Shown: piece by piece, positions 26,602-36,138 of the stretch
How the letters are laid out: each line of letters opens with the position of its first letter
How positions within the stretch are numbered: the stretch's first letter is position 1
Assembly (NCBI RefSeq): GCF_008705135.1
Contig: NZ_CP023694.1
Span: 5,437,001 to 5,501,000 of the forward strand
Direction: 5' to 3'
Source: Streptomyces coeruleorubidus
GTDB lineage: Bacteria; Actinomycetota; Actinomycetes; Streptomycetales; Streptomycetaceae
Length of the DNA: 64,000 bases
The notes under the pieces: model-generated
Database searches by the model: none
Seen by the model: the letters and a program-made list of their open reading frames with translations, nothing else
Told to the model about the DNA's origin: nothing
Translations under genes and position numbers: made by a program

Positions 26602-28701
26602 CTGACCCCCGCCAGTTCCAAAGCCCGAGGCCGTCACAAACAGTCCCGAGACCCCCGCGCCCACTGGCTGTTACTCGCCCTCACCCTCCCCCTCGTCTTC
26701 GCCCTCCTGCTCTTCGAGGGCTGGACCCAGCACGAGGTCGACGCCGCGAAGGAGCGGACGCCCTGTGCCTCGCCCGTGCCGGAGGCCGTCGCGAAGGGCG
26801 GGCCCGTGATCGGGATCAACCGGGACGGGATCCGGTCCGGGGCGATGCCCGCCCGGACCGTCGCGCTCACCTTCGACGGGGGGCCCGACCCTGTTTGGAC
26901 CCCTCGGCTGCTGGATCTGCTGCGCCGCAATCAGGCACGCGCGACCTTCTTCGTGCACGGGGCCCAGGCCGCCCGCCACCCGGAGCTGATCCGGCGTATC
27001 CGTGCCGAGGGGCACGAGATCGGATCCAACACCTACACCGGGGCCGTCCTGGGCGAGTCGTCCGCGCCCCGCTTCCGGTCCGAGCTGGAACTGACCCAGA
27101 GCGCACTGGCCGGAGCCACCGGAGTGCGTACCAATCTGCTGCGCATGCCGCGGACCACCACGCCCGACACCCTGTGCGGCCCTGAGTGGCAGGCGGCGCG
27201 GCGGGCCACCGGGTACGGGTACGTGCTCGTCGCCGCCGACAAGGGGTCGCGGAAGCCCGCGCAGGGGATCGTGCGGCAGCTCAGCCAGACGGAGAGCGCC
27301 TATCTGGAGGCGCGCAGGCTGCTGAAGAACCGGGCCGTCGACCGGTTCACCACCGTCTCCGATGGGCTCGGGCTCGTTCCCTACACGTCCCCGTCCCTCG
27401 TCGAGCGGTGGCTGGGGCAGGGGCTCATCCAGGTCACGAGCCTCGGGCAGGTCTTCTCCACCGCCATGATCTGGATCCTCGGTGTCGCCGGTGGGCTCGG
27501 TGTGCTGCGGCTGTTGCTGCTCGCACTGTTCGCCCAAGCCCATGTGCGCCGGCTGGAGCGGTTCCGGACTGGGGCGCCCTGGATGCGGGACACCACGGGG
27601 CCTGTGACCGTGCTCGTCCCGGCGTACAACGAGGAGGCCGGGATCGGGTCGACCCTGCGGTCGCTGCTCGACTCCACCCATCGGGAACTCCAAGTCGTCG
27701 TCATCGACGACGGGTCGAGCGACCGGACCGCCGACATCGCCGAGAACACGGGGGATCCGCGGGTGGAGGTCGTACGGCAGCCCAATTCCGGCAAGGCCGC
27801 CGCCCTCAACACCGGGCTCGCCCAAGCGCGGTACGACATCGTCGTGATGGTCGACGCCGACACCGTCTTCGAGCCCGATGCCATCGAGCGGATCGTCCAG
27901 CCGCTCGCGCATCCCGCAGTGGGGGCCGTCAGCGGCAACACCAAGGTCGGCAACCGGCGCAGTCTGCTGGCCCGTTGGCAGCACCTGGAGTACGTCTTCG
28001 GGTTCAACCTCGACCGGCGCATGTTCGAGGTGCTGGAGTGCATGCCGACCGTGCCGGGTGCCATCGGGGCGTTCCGCCGGGACGCGGTGATCGGTGTCGG
28101 CGGGGTCAGCGAGGACACGCTCGCCGAGGACACCGACCTGACGATGGCCCTGTGGCGGGCCGGCTGGCGGGTGCTGTACGAGGAGTCCGCCGTCGCCTGG
28201 ACCGAGGTGCCCACCACGGTCGGGCAGTTGTGGCGTCAGCGGTACCGGTGGTGTTACGGCACCCTGCAGGCGATGTGGAAGCATCGCGGGGCCCTCTTCG
28301 CCATGGGGCCCGCCGGGCGGTTCGGGCGGCGCGGGCTGACCTACCTCGCGCTCTTCCAAGTCGCCCTGCCGCTGCTCGCGCCCGTCATCGACGTCTACGC
28401 CCTGTACGGCGTGCTGTTCCGCGACCCGTGGGAGTCGGCCGCCGTGTGGTTCGCGTTCCTCGGCGTGCAGATCGTCTGCTCCGGCTACGCGCTGAGACTC
28501 GACGGCGAGCCGGTCCGGGCCCTGTGGTCGATGCCGTTCCAAATCGTCGTCTACCGGCAGTTGATGTATCTCGTCGTCATCCAGTCGCTCGTCGCGCTGC
28601 TGCTCGGCAGCCGGCTGCGGTGGCAGCGGATGAAGCGCTCCGGGACGGCCGCTGAACAGATCGGCGGGCCGGTTCCGTATAGGAGCGTGCCTATGCGTTG
28701 A
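26602..28701 (+). CDS. Polysaccharide-deacetylase-like/glycosyltransferase 2 fusion with atypical start
   Basis: The fusion has an N-terminal membrane anchor (HWLLLALTLPLVFALLLF), a NodB-like domain, a middle membrane helix, a GT2 domain and four or five C-terminal membrane helices. GT2 motifs are clear: VPAYNEEAGIG, VVIDDGSS, VDADT, EDTDLT and QRYRW. The deacetylase motifs are degraded: TFDGGPDP instead of TFDDGPD, and EIGSNTYTG lacking both His of the metal site. The anchor lies upstream of the first usual start (GTG 26776). Between the TGA at 26593 and 26776 there is no in-frame ATG, GTG or TTG. Either CTG 26602 is used, or GTG 26592 in the next frame was joined before a one-base insertion. 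A TTA codon (26671) lies in the anchor. Confidence 0.85.
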   Translation: MTPASSKARGRHKQSRDPRAHWLLLALTLPLVFALLLFEGWTQHEVDAAKERTPCASPVPEAVAKGGPVIGINRDGIRSGAMPARTVALTFDGGPDPVWTPRLLDLLRRNQARATFFVHGAQAARHPELIRRIRAEGHEIGSNTYTGAVLGESSAPRFRSELELTQSALAGATGVRTNLLRMPRTTTPDTLCGPEWQAARRATGYGYVLVAADKGSRKPAQGIVRQLSQTESAYLEARRLLKNRAVDRFTTVSDGLGLVPYTSPSLVERWLGQGLIQVTSLGQVFSTAMIWILGVAGGLGVLRLLLLALFAQAHVRRLERFRTGAPWMRDTTGPVTVLVPAYNEEAGIGSTLRSLLDSTHRELQVVVIDDGSSDRTADIAENTGDPRVEVVRQPNSGKAAALNTGLAQARYDIVVMVDADTVFEPDAIERIVQPLAHPAVGAVSGNTKVGNRRSLLARWQHLEYVFGFNLDRRMFEVLECMPTVPGAIGAFRRDAVIGVGGVSEDTLAEDTDLTMALWRAGWRVLYEESAVAWTEVPTTVGQLWRQRYRWCYGTLQAMWKHRGALFAMGPAGRFGRRGLTYLALFQVALPLLAPVIDVYALYGVLFRDPWESAAVWFAFLGVQIVCSGYALRLDGEPVRALWSMPFQIVVYRQLMYLVVIQSLVALLLGSRLRWQRMKRSGTAAEQIGGPVPYRSVPMR

Positions 28702-28731
28702 CCCACGTGAACCAGCGGGATGGAGGGGACG

Positions 28732-29913
28732 ATGAACGACTGGACCGACCCTCCTGGAGACCACCGGACGGGGCGGGACCCGAGAAGGGTCCCACCCCCG
28801 TCCCTCCTGGCACCACCGCCGTCGACCCGCACGGCCCCCCTGCCCGGCATGCCCTCGCCGGCCGTGCCCGGCCGCTACGACAGCAGCGGCCACGAGCGCG
28901 GGCGGCGGGGCGGCGGCAGCAGGAACCCCCGGCGCCGCGCCGGAAAAGGCCGCCGGTTCGTGCGGACCGCGGCCGTCCTGTCGTCCGTCCTGCTGCTCGC
29001 CGGTGCCGGTACGTACGTCTGGGCCGACACCCGGCTCAACCAGCAGGTCGACCTCGGCACGCTCTCCGGCCGGGTGCCGCGCGGCGAGGGCACCAACTAC
29101 CTGGTCGTGGGCTCCGACAGCCGCGAGGGACTGTCGCCGCGGGACCGGGAGGAGCTGAACACCGGCTCGACCGAGGGACGCCGTACCGACTCGGTGATCC
29201 TGCTGCACACCGGGGCGAACGGCACGACGATGCTCAGCCTGCCGCGCGACTCCTGGGTGACCCTCCCGCCGTACGTCGATCCCGACACCGGCCGGAGCTA
29301 CCGGGCCGCGCCGAACAAACTGAACGCGGCGTTCTCGCTGGGCGGGCCCGATCTGCTAGTGCGGACCGTGGAACGCAACACCGGCGTGCACATCGACCAC
29401 TACGCGGAGATCGGCTTCGCCGGTTTCGTGGGCGTGGTGGACGCGGTCGGCGGCGTGGACCTGTGCCTGGACAAGCCCGTACGGGACAAGGACTCCGGCG
29501 CCGACCTGCCCGCCGGCTGCCAGACCCTCGACGGCGCCGAGGCGCTGGCCTTCGTACGGCAGCGCAAGCAGGAGGCGCAGGGGGACCTGGGCCGCACCCG
29601 CAACCAGCAGAAGTTCCTCGCCGCCCTCGCCCGCAAGGCCGTCACCCCGTCCACCCTCGCCGACCCGTCCAAGACCTTCCCGACCCTGCGCGCAGGCCTC
29701 GACACGCTCATCGTCGACGAGAGCACGGAGCTGCCCGACCTCATGTCGCTGTTCGAGGCCATGCGGAAGGCCGCGTCGGGCGGGGGCAGACAGCTCAACG
29801 TGCCCGTGGCCGACCCGGACCTGCGTACGCCCCAGGGCAGCGCGGTGAAGTGGGACGACCGGCGGGCCCGCGCCCTGTTCGCGGCACTGCGCGAGGACCG
29901 GCCCCCCGGCTGA
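28732..29913 (+). CDS. LytR-CpsA-Psr (LCP) family cell-wall glycopolymer ligase
   Basis: LCP enzymes transfer teichoic-acid-like glycopolymers from lipid carriers to peptidoglycan at the outer membrane face. The 393-aa protein has a Pro/Arg-rich cytoplasmic tail, one membrane segment (about residues 85-105), and the LCP core: NYLVVGSDSR, RTDSVILLHTG, MLSLPRDSWV, NKLNAAFSLGGPDLL, DAVGGVDLCLD and an Arg-rich FVRQRKQEAQGDLGRTRNQQ. All the usual Arg/Asp positions are present. The ATG at 28732 follows GGAGGGG. It lies 31 bp after the GT2 fusion, so a glycan synthesis and attachment unit is plausible. Confidence 0.88.
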   Translation: MNDWTDPPGDHRTGRDPRRVPPPSLLAPPPSTRTAPLPGMPSPAVPGRYDSSGHERGRRGGGSRNPRRRAGKGRRFVRTAAVLSSVLLLAGAGTYVWADTRLNQQVDLGTLSGRVPRGEGTNYLVVGSDSREGLSPRDREELNTGSTEGRRTDSVILLHTGANGTTMLSLPRDSWVTLPPYVDPDTGRSYRAAPNKLNAAFSLGGPDLLVRTVERNTGVHIDHYAEIGFAGFVGVVDAVGGVDLCLDKPVRDKDSGADLPAGCQTLDGAEALAFVRQRKQEAQGDLGRTRNQQKFLAALARKAVTPSTLADPSKTFPTLRAGLDTLIVDESTELPDLMSLFEAMRKAASGGGRQLNVPVADPDLRTPQGSAVKWDDRRARALFAALREDRPPG

Positions 29914-31143
29914 TCAACCAGTCTTGGCCCCACGGGAGTTGAAGCCGTCCAGTGGCTGCATCAGTGACCCGTATCCCGTCGCCGACCACACGCTCCGCCC
30001 GGCCGGGAGCTCGAAGTAGGGGACGGTACGGCCGTCCCCGGCCCTGTCCGTGAGCACCTCCGGGGCGCGGCGGTCCCGCAGCGCGTCCGCGCAGTCCTGG
30101 CACACCGCCACGTCCAGCCGGTCCCGCCGGCCCAGCGGTCGCCAGCCGGTGCGGAGGGCGGCACGGCCGTGCAGCGGGTTGAAGAAGCAGAGGGGCAGGC
30201 CGGGTGAGCCGGCGAGGGCGTCGCGGCCCTCCTGGGTCAGGGCCAGGACGCCCGCCAGGTCCGGCACGCCCCGGGCCTCGTCGAGGACCCTGCCCGCGGC
30301 CGCGTACGCGTCGAGGGCGTGCTGGAGACCGGGTGTCGTGGAGACACCGGCCGCCTGGGTCGCCTCGCCGAGAGCCAGCACCTCCGCTTCCGCCCGCCGC
30401 CGCAGCTCCCTCTCGTCGGCCGCGCGGGCCGTGGCGAACACCAGCTGGGGAACGGCCGGAACGGCCTTGCGGGAGCGGAGCAGGGCGCGGGTCGCGAGCG
30501 CCGCCAGGGCCAGAGCCGGTACGGCGGCCAGGGGCCACAGCCACCACCGCGAGTCGCCGGGCTTCCCGGGTTCCGGCTTCCGTGCGGGGGCGGCGTCGTC
30601 CAGGTCCTTCATCGCCTCTTCGTACCGCTCTGTGCCCTTCCCCTCCGCCACCAGCTCCACCGCCTTGGCGGTCAGGTCGGCCAGCCCCGCGTCCCGCGTC
30701 TCGTCCAGGAAACCGACGGCGTCCACGGCGTCCTCGGCCTGGTGGGTGTCGGCGGGCCACTCGTAGCCGTTCAGGGAGTCCGGGAACTCGCCGTCCGTCG
30801 TGATGAGGATCAGTTCCCGCTCGTCCGGGAGCCGGTCACGGACGACTCCGGCCAGGACGTCGGAGTCGCCGTCGAAGGCGTCACCTTTCGTGTGCGGCGT
30901 GAGAACGACCTTGATCGGCAGGCCCGTCCGGCGGATCCGTTCCGCCAACTCCCGCTGCCGCGAGGGCGGTACGGCATCGGCGTAGGCCTCGTCGACGTAG
31001 ACGGGCGAGGTGCGCAGGGCCTCGGCGATGCGCTGCCCGGCGCTCGGGGCGTCGCCGTCCCCCGCACGGGCCGGGGTGGTGGTGAGCGCGACGAGCAGCA
31101 GCGCCGCGAGGACGGTGACAACGCGCTTGACGTCAGTGGACAC
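29914..31143 (-). CDS. Secreted/membrane protein, TPM-like, two-gene operon member 2
   Basis: The 409-aa product has a signal peptide (ALLLVALTTTPARA), an extracytoplasmic N-terminal domain (EALRTSPVYVDEAYADAV, then VVLTPHTKGDAFDGDSDVL, ELILITTDGEF), a membrane segment near residues 200-220 and a cytoplasmic C-terminal domain with a Cys pair (LCFFNPLHG, CQDCADAL). The N-terminal domain resembles TPM-type domains. The start overlaps the upstream related gene by 11 bases. Its end lies directly against the LCP gene's end. Function unknown. Confidence 0.65.
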   Translation of the reverse strand: MSTDVKRVVTVLAALLLVALTTTPARAGDGDAPSAGQRIAEALRTSPVYVDEAYADAVPPSRQRELAERIRRTGLPIKVVLTPHTKGDAFDGDSDVLAGVVRDRLPDERELILITTDGEFPDSLNGYEWPADTHQAEDAVDAVGFLDETRDAGLADLTAKAVELVAEGKGTERYEEAMKDLDDAAPARKPEPGKPGDSRWWLWPLAAVPALALAALATRALLRSRKAVPAVPQLVFATARAADERELRRRAEAEVLALGEATQAAGVSTTPGLQHALDAYAAAGRVLDEARGVPDLAGVLALTQEGRDALAGSPGLPLCFFNPLHGRAALRTGWRPLGRRDRLDVAVCQDCADALRDRRAPEVLTDRAGDGRTVPYFELPAGRSVWSATGYGSLMQPLDGFNSRGAKTG

Positions 31144-33212
31144 CTGCGGTCTCCCTCACCTTGCCGATGAGCCGGGCGATGCCGCCGGGTACGGCGGTCA
31201 GCGGGCCGTCGGTCGCGTCGTAGTAGGGCGGTCGGCCGCCGTCTCCGGACGCGGAGCCCGGCAGCCTCAGCAACCTGCCCGGGATCCCGCTCGGTTGGGC
31301 GATGGCCGTGTCGCGGCAGGGCTCGCAGACGGGGAGCAGGCGCCTGCGGTTGCCCTCCGCCGCCTCCGCCGATACGCGTACGTGGTGGCGGCTGACGGCG
31401 GGCCCGTGCAGCGGGTTGACGCCGCAGCACAGGTCGTTGGTGTCGCCGGTGAGCGCGGCCCGGCCCGCCCGGGCGAGTACGACGACGGCGGTGAGGGTCG
31501 CGGGATCCGTGCCCGGCCTCGGGGCCTGGTCAGGGTCGCCGTCCAGGAGGAGCATCGCCGCGTCGAGGCAGTCCCAGGCGCGGGCGTGCCCCTCGGAGTT
31601 GGTGATCTCTCCTGTCAGCGCCGTGAGTTCCGCGTGGGCGGTGCGGCGGAGGTAGGACGCCGACGGCTCGGTCGGGGAGGTGACGGGCAGGAGGCCGGCC
31701 GGCTCGGGTTCGGGTGAGCGCCACCGTCGCAGGGCGGTCACGATCCACATCGCCCCGGCCACGACCCCGGACAGCAGGAGTGCCAGGACGGCGCCCACGA
31801 ACAGGCCGGGCCAGAAGTCGGTGGCGAAGAGGGGCGGGAGGGTGTCCTCGTCGGCGGCCCTCGGGGCGGCGGCCGGTGCGGGTTCCGATCCGGGCCGGTC
31901 CGTGCGCGGGGTCTCGTCGAGGAAGTCCATCAGCCGGTCGAGACGCTCGCCGAGGAGGTGGTCGTCGGCCTCGTCCGCCCTGCTGTCGCCGAACGTGACG
32001 GAATCCGGCAGGTTGAAGGACAGGTGGTTGGTGTCCCGGCGCAGGCCGTGGTTGTAGAAGTCGATCGTGCCGTCGCCGGGGTCGGCGACCACGTACAGCC
32101 CGTCCTCGCGCACCTTGGCGTGCACCGCCGCGGCGAACAGCATCGAGTCACCGGCCGACTCGCTCTCGGGGGTCTGCGGCACCACCGAGACGAACACCGG
32201 GCCGCCTCCTGCGGAGCGCCGGAAGCCCCGGATCCGGTCGTGCAGCCGGTCCAGTTGGCGGGCGTCGAGCACCCGCGGGCTCTCCGGATCGGCGTACACG
32301 GGATCTTGCTTGAGGCCCGCCGCCACTCGTTCGACGCGGGCGGACAGGTCGGCGGGGGTGGGCGGGGGAGCCGCGCTCGACCTGGTCTGGTCGAAGACGG
32401 CGGGGGCGGTGAGGGCGATGGCGGCGGCGGTGAGGACGGCCGCACCAGGGATGACCCAGCGGGGGATGCGCCGCTCGGCCCCGGAACGCCGGCGGCGGCG
32501 CCCGGCGTACCCGGCCGTCAGCAGGATCAGCAGGGGTACGCCGGTGAGCAGGATCCCGGTGAGGAACGACTGGTTGCGGCGGTCGGACGGGCCGATGTAC
32601 AGGTCGGCGGGTCCGTCGTCCGGGTACTTCTCACGCGCCGCCTCGGCACGGGCCGCGGCCTTCTCCCCGCCCAGGGCGACGACGTCGACGAAGCGTTCGA
32701 AACTGCGCAACGGCCCCGCATCGAAGGGAAGTTCGTACTGCGCGACGGTCGAGGCGGCGTCGGCCGGCGCGCGCACCCCGTAGGCCGTGGCCTCCGCGAC
32801 CTGGGTGTCGTCGACCAGTACGTACAACCCGTCCCGCCCGAGCCTGTCGTGCACCGCGCCGAGCAACTGCCGGCCCTCGACGCTGCTCTCGCCGGGCAGG
32901 ACCAGGACGTAGGTCGGGACGCCGGTCTTCTTCGCCAGCCTCCCGAAGTCGGGGGCCGTGGACCGGGGGATCTCGCGGGGGAGTTGGTCGGTGACGTAGA
33001 CCGGGTCCTGGCGGAGGCGGTCGGCGAAGTACGCGGCCTGGGTGACGGGAGCGCTGTCCGCCGCCCGGGCCGGCGTGGCGGTTGCGAAGAGAGCCGTTCA
33101 GCGAGCAGAGGGCGAGGAGGAGCAGGGGGAGGACGCGGGCCCGATGGGGGCTCGATGCCCCCAATATCCTTATCCGTACTGCGTGTTCCTCGCTCGCCGT
33201 GCCTGTTCTCAC
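31133..33212 (-). pseudogene. TPM-like membrane protein, frameshifted inside the signal peptide
   Basis: From about 33097 to 31133 the frame codes FADRLRQDPVYVTDQLP, PTYVLVLPGESSVEG, a TPM-like domain, a membrane segment, a second copy of that domain (LKQDPVYADPESPRV), another membrane segment and a cytoplasmic domain with a CEPC pair. No ATG, GTG or TTG opens this frame until TTG 32866, which would start in mid-domain. The missing signal peptide (RARVLPLLLLALCSL) is in another frame just upstream. Removing one A from CTGAACGG (33097-33104, minus strand) joins it to TALFATATPARA. A single-base insertion or sequence error is the simplest reading. Confidence 0.7.
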
Positions 33213-33315
33213 CGGTGTGCCCCCCGACGGTTTGATCGCTGTCCGGGGCGCACTTTACTCGGGGCTTCGCGAGTGCTACAGATCGCCGCCGGTTGCGAAT
33301 CCGGTACCCGGCGGT

Positions 33316-34032
33316 TCAGCCCAGCTTCGCGTTCTGGGCCTTCACCACCGTCGCCGGGAGTTTCGCGTCGCCCGGCCTGTCCTGGACCATGGCCATGCCG
33401 TCCACGGAGACGTAGACGGCCATGACATCGCCCTTGCGGACGGCCTGGGCGTGCAGGGTGTGGGTGATGCCCTGGAAGGGCATCGTGGCGCGGAAGGCGA
33501 GTGACTCGTCACCGGCCTTCGCCACCGGCTCCTCGGCGGTGAGGGAGTCGTACGTGACCTGGCCGTTGGCCTTCGCCGTGAAGCCGTCGCCGCATGACTC
33601 GACGCCCTTGGCCAGTCCGGCGAACGCGGCCTCGGCCTTGCCGGGCGCGTACGTCGTGAGCGTGATGTACGTGAACTCGTTGCCCTGCGGGACATAGTGG
33701 GTCAGGTCGCCCTGCGGCTCGCCGACGGGCAGCTGGTTCGTCGCGTAGGCGGGCTGGGCGCAGGCCGGCTTGTCGACCGTGACGTCGTCCGGGGACTTGG
33801 CGAAGACGTACTTGTCGTCCCCCTTGTCCCTGGAGGTGGCCTTCACGTCCAGCCCCGGCACGTCGGCCTTCGTGATCATGAGCTTCGCGAGCCGCTCGGC
33901 CGGTGTCGCCTGCTTCGCCCGGGTCGCGGTGGGCCGGGGCTCCCCGGTCGCCGTGTCCGAGTCGGCGCTCCCGCCGCACGCCGTGAGGGACAGCAGGGAC
34001 AGGGTGGAGACGGCGAGCGCGGCTCGCTTCAT
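33316..34032 (-). CDS. Lipoprotein of unknown function
   Basis: The 238-aa product has the lipobox LSLTAC near residue 19, a Thr/Glu/Pro linker, and a domain with ITKADVPGLDVKATSRD, two Cys (KPACAQPAY, GVESCGDGF) and a beta-rich C-terminus ending VKAQNAKLG. The ATG at 34032 is preceded by GAGGAG and fixes the start despite a longer open frame. It lies between the TPM-like operon and the tad operon. Confidence 0.75.
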   Translation of the reverse strand: MKRAALAVSTLSLLSLTACGGSADSDTATGEPRPTATRAKQATPAERLAKLMITKADVPGLDVKATSRDKGDDKYVFAKSPDDVTVDKPACAQPAYATNQLPVGEPQGDLTHYVPQGNEFTYITLTTYAPGKAEAAFAGLAKGVESCGDGFTAKANGQVTYDSLTAEEPVAKAGDESLAFRATMPFQGITHTLHAQAVRKGDVMAVYVSVDGMAMVQDRPGDAKLPATVVKAQNAKLG

Positions 34033-34483
34033 GGGGCACTCCTCGTGGGGGACAAAGCGAAGATCATGGCACGGCCACGCCGGTATCACGTGAGTGAATC
34101 GTGTGGGCCTCATGGCCGGTATGTGACGAAGACCCCGGCGGCCGTACGCCCGCCCACCAGGCGTCCCCCCGTGCCTAATTCGCTCCCGCACAGCAAAGGG
34201 CCTGTCCGCGTGCCGCCATCAACGGGTTTGTCCAGCCTTGAAGTTGCAGATGAGTAACGGTGCGCGTGGTGAGGTGTGTGACGCCGGACGCGCCTTGAGG
34301 GGCTTATGTGCGGCTGATACGGTGCGATGGCTTGACACTCACCCCCAGTGCTGGCTATTCGCCCAGGTGGGGCGGGTACGTCCGGCCCGTCCCGCATTTT
34401 TTCGTGCGGGAAGGTGCGGGTGAAGTGTCCACTTTTGAAGGCAAATTGACAGACATAATCTTGGGTGTACGGGGAGCGGTTGC
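34033..34483. other. Gene-free region upstream of the tad operon
   Basis: No coding frame is credible. The stretch is lower in GC than its flanks. A TTGACA at 34332-34337 could be a -35 box for the Tad operon, but no good -10 is visible. A short inverted repeat (TCCCGCA/TGCGGGA, 34390-34411) encloses a T run. GC recovers at the cpaB start. Confidence 0.4.
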
Positions 34484-35218
34484 GTGAAGATCCAAGAGCG
34501 TACGGGGGCGGGCGCCGGTCGTTCCGCCGCTCCGGCTCAGCCGTCGGTCGGTGACCGGCTTCCCACACCACCTCGCGAGCGCAAACCGGCACTGGCCGCG
34601 CTCGCCGTGCTGCTCATCCTGGTGGGGGCGCTGGGGGCGACGATGCTCGTGCTCCAGGTCGGGGACCGGGTCGAGGTCGTCAAGGTGACGCGGGACATCC
34701 AGCAGGGCGAATCCGTCACCAGTGACGACGTGACTTCCGCGCTCGTGGCGGCCGACGACAGCATCAACTACGTCAAGTGGAACCAGCTGAGCGCCCTCAA
34801 GAACCTCAAGGCACGGACGACGATCTACAAGGACACCGTCGTCATGGGCCAGATGTTCGGCGAGGAGGGCGGCGTCGCCGCCGGCAAGTCCACCGTCGGA
34901 CTCTCGCTCAAGGCGGGGCAGTACCCGACCGGGCTCCAGCGGGGCGACACCGTCGCCGCCTACCGCGTCAGCGCCGACTCGGGGGCCGGCAACAGCAACA
35001 GCGGCTCGTCCTCGTCGGCTGCCGGTAACTCCGTCATCGTCGACCAGGCCCAGGTCACCTACGTCCCGGACGCGAAGAGCTCCGGCGACGAACTCGTCAG
35101 CAGCACCAACCTGGCGGTCACCCTGACCGTCGACAGCGACAAGGCCGCCGACCTGGCCCAGGCCGCCTCCAACGGCGAGGTCGCTCTCGTTCTCGTCTCC
35201 GGTAAGTCCGGCAACTAG
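34484..35218 (+). CDS. cpaB: CpaB-like Flp pilus assembly protein (SAF domain)
   Basis: The 244-aa product has a Pro/Ala-rich cytoplasmic tail, one membrane segment (about residues 36-56) and an extracytoplasmic SAF-like domain (VVKVTRDIQQGESVTSDDV, then LKARTTIYKDTVV). The C-terminal part GLSLKAGQYPTGLQRGDTVAAYRV is the RcpC/CpaB domain. A Ser/Gly-rich insert (SGAGNSNSGSSSS) separates the final strands. It opens the Tad pilus operon. Start is GTG 34484, preceded by GGGGAG. Confidence 0.8.
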   Translation: MKIQERTGAGAGRSAAPAQPSVGDRLPTPPRERKPALAALAVLLILVGALGATMLVLQVGDRVEVVKVTRDIQQGESVTSDDVTSALVAADDSINYVKWNQLSALKNLKARTTIYKDTVVMGQMFGEEGGVAAGKSTVGLSLKAGQYPTGLQRGDTVAAYRVSADSGAGNSNSGSSSSAAGNSVIVDQAQVTYVPDAKSSGDELVSSTNLAVTLTVDSDKAADLAQAASNGEVALVLVSGKSGN

Positions 35219-35235
35219 AAGGCGGCACCCAACCC

Positions 35236-36138
35236 ATGGCGCTCATCGCTCTCGCCGCCGACAAGGGTTCCCCCGGCGTCACCACCGCGGCCGTCGCCCT
35301 CGCGGCGGTCTGGCCGCGGCGCGTCCTGCTCGCCGAGACGGACCCGGCGGGCGGTGACCTCGTCTACCGCAGTGCCGCCGCGCACGGCGGACCGCTCAAC
35401 CCCAACACCGGCATGCTGTCCATCGCCGCGACCGCGCGCCGCGGCCTGGTGCCGGACCAGCTCTGGGACCACGTACAGCCGTTGAGCGGGGGACTGGAGG
35501 TGCTCGTCGGGCTCGGTATCGCCGAGCAGGCCGCAGGCCTCGCGGGGCTCTGGCCCACCCTCGGACACGCCTTCGCCTCCCTCGCCGACTCCCCGAACGC
35601 CGCCGCCGACGTCATCGCCGACTGCGGACGCATCAGCGGGGACACCCCTGCCGTCGAGCTGTTCCCGCACGCCTCGCTCGTGCTGCTGCTCTCCCGCACC
35701 GAGCCGGAGGCGATCGCACGGGTGCGTGACCGTGCTGCCGCCCTGGCCGGCAAGCTGCACGGCGGTCCGCGGGGCGCCGCGAGCCTGGCCAACCCGGTGA
35801 TCGGTGTCGTCCTGATCGCCGACACGGGCAACGCCGGCAAGCTCGCCTCGCAGGTCAACGACATGCTCGTGCACGCCCAGACCGGCGCCCGCGTGGTCGG
35901 CACCATCGCCGACGACCCGGCCGGTGCCGACCAGCTCGCCGGCCGCAGGCGCGGCCGTCTCGACAAGTCGCTGCTGATCCGCACGGCCCGCAAGGTCGCC
36001 GCCGACCTGTACCAGCAGTACGGCGCCGCCTGGGCCGCCTCCGCCCAGGCGAACCAGGCCCACCAGGTTCAGCAGGCCCACCACGTCCAGCACAACCACC
36101 CGGGCCAGATGCAGGGCCACGCGGGGGCCGGCACATGA
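35236..36138 (+). CDS. CpaE/TadZ-like MinD-type protein with altered P-loop
   Basis: The 300-aa protein follows CpaB by 17 bp. The N-terminus is MinD-like (ALIALAADKGSPGVTTAAVALA, then LLAETDPAGGDLVYR). The deviant Walker A is KGSPGVTT where MinD/CpaE proteins have KGGVGKTT, so the catalytic Lys is Val. The signature Lys at the start is kept. The C-terminus has a Gln/His-rich tail. It is probably a polar localisation factor for the pilus, and the altered P-loop suggests weak or no ATP hydrolysis. Its stop overlaps the cpaF start by 4 bases. Confidence 0.75.
   Translation: MALIALAADKGSPGVTTAAVALAAVWPRRVLLAETDPAGGDLVYRSAAAHGGPLNPNTGMLSIAATARRGLVPDQLWDHVQPLSGGLEVLVGLGIAEQAAGLAGLWPTLGHAFASLADSPNAAADVIADCGRISGDTPAVELFPHASLVLLLSRTEPEAIARVRDRAAALAGKLHGGPRGAASLANPVIGVVLIADTGNAGKLASQVNDMLVHAQTGARVVGTIADDPAGADQLAGRRRGRLDKSLLIRTARKVAADLYQQYGAAWAASAQANQAHQVQQAHHVQHNHPGQMQGHAGAGT

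Noticed and set aside
26671..29208. 845-aa minus-strand frame opposite the deacetylase-like/GT2 and LCP genes
   Set aside because: Pro/Arg/His/Gly-rich shadow of two clear enzyme genes.
34332..34361. TTGACA promoter for the tad operon
   Set aside because: The -35 is good, but no convincing -10 lies at proper spacing.
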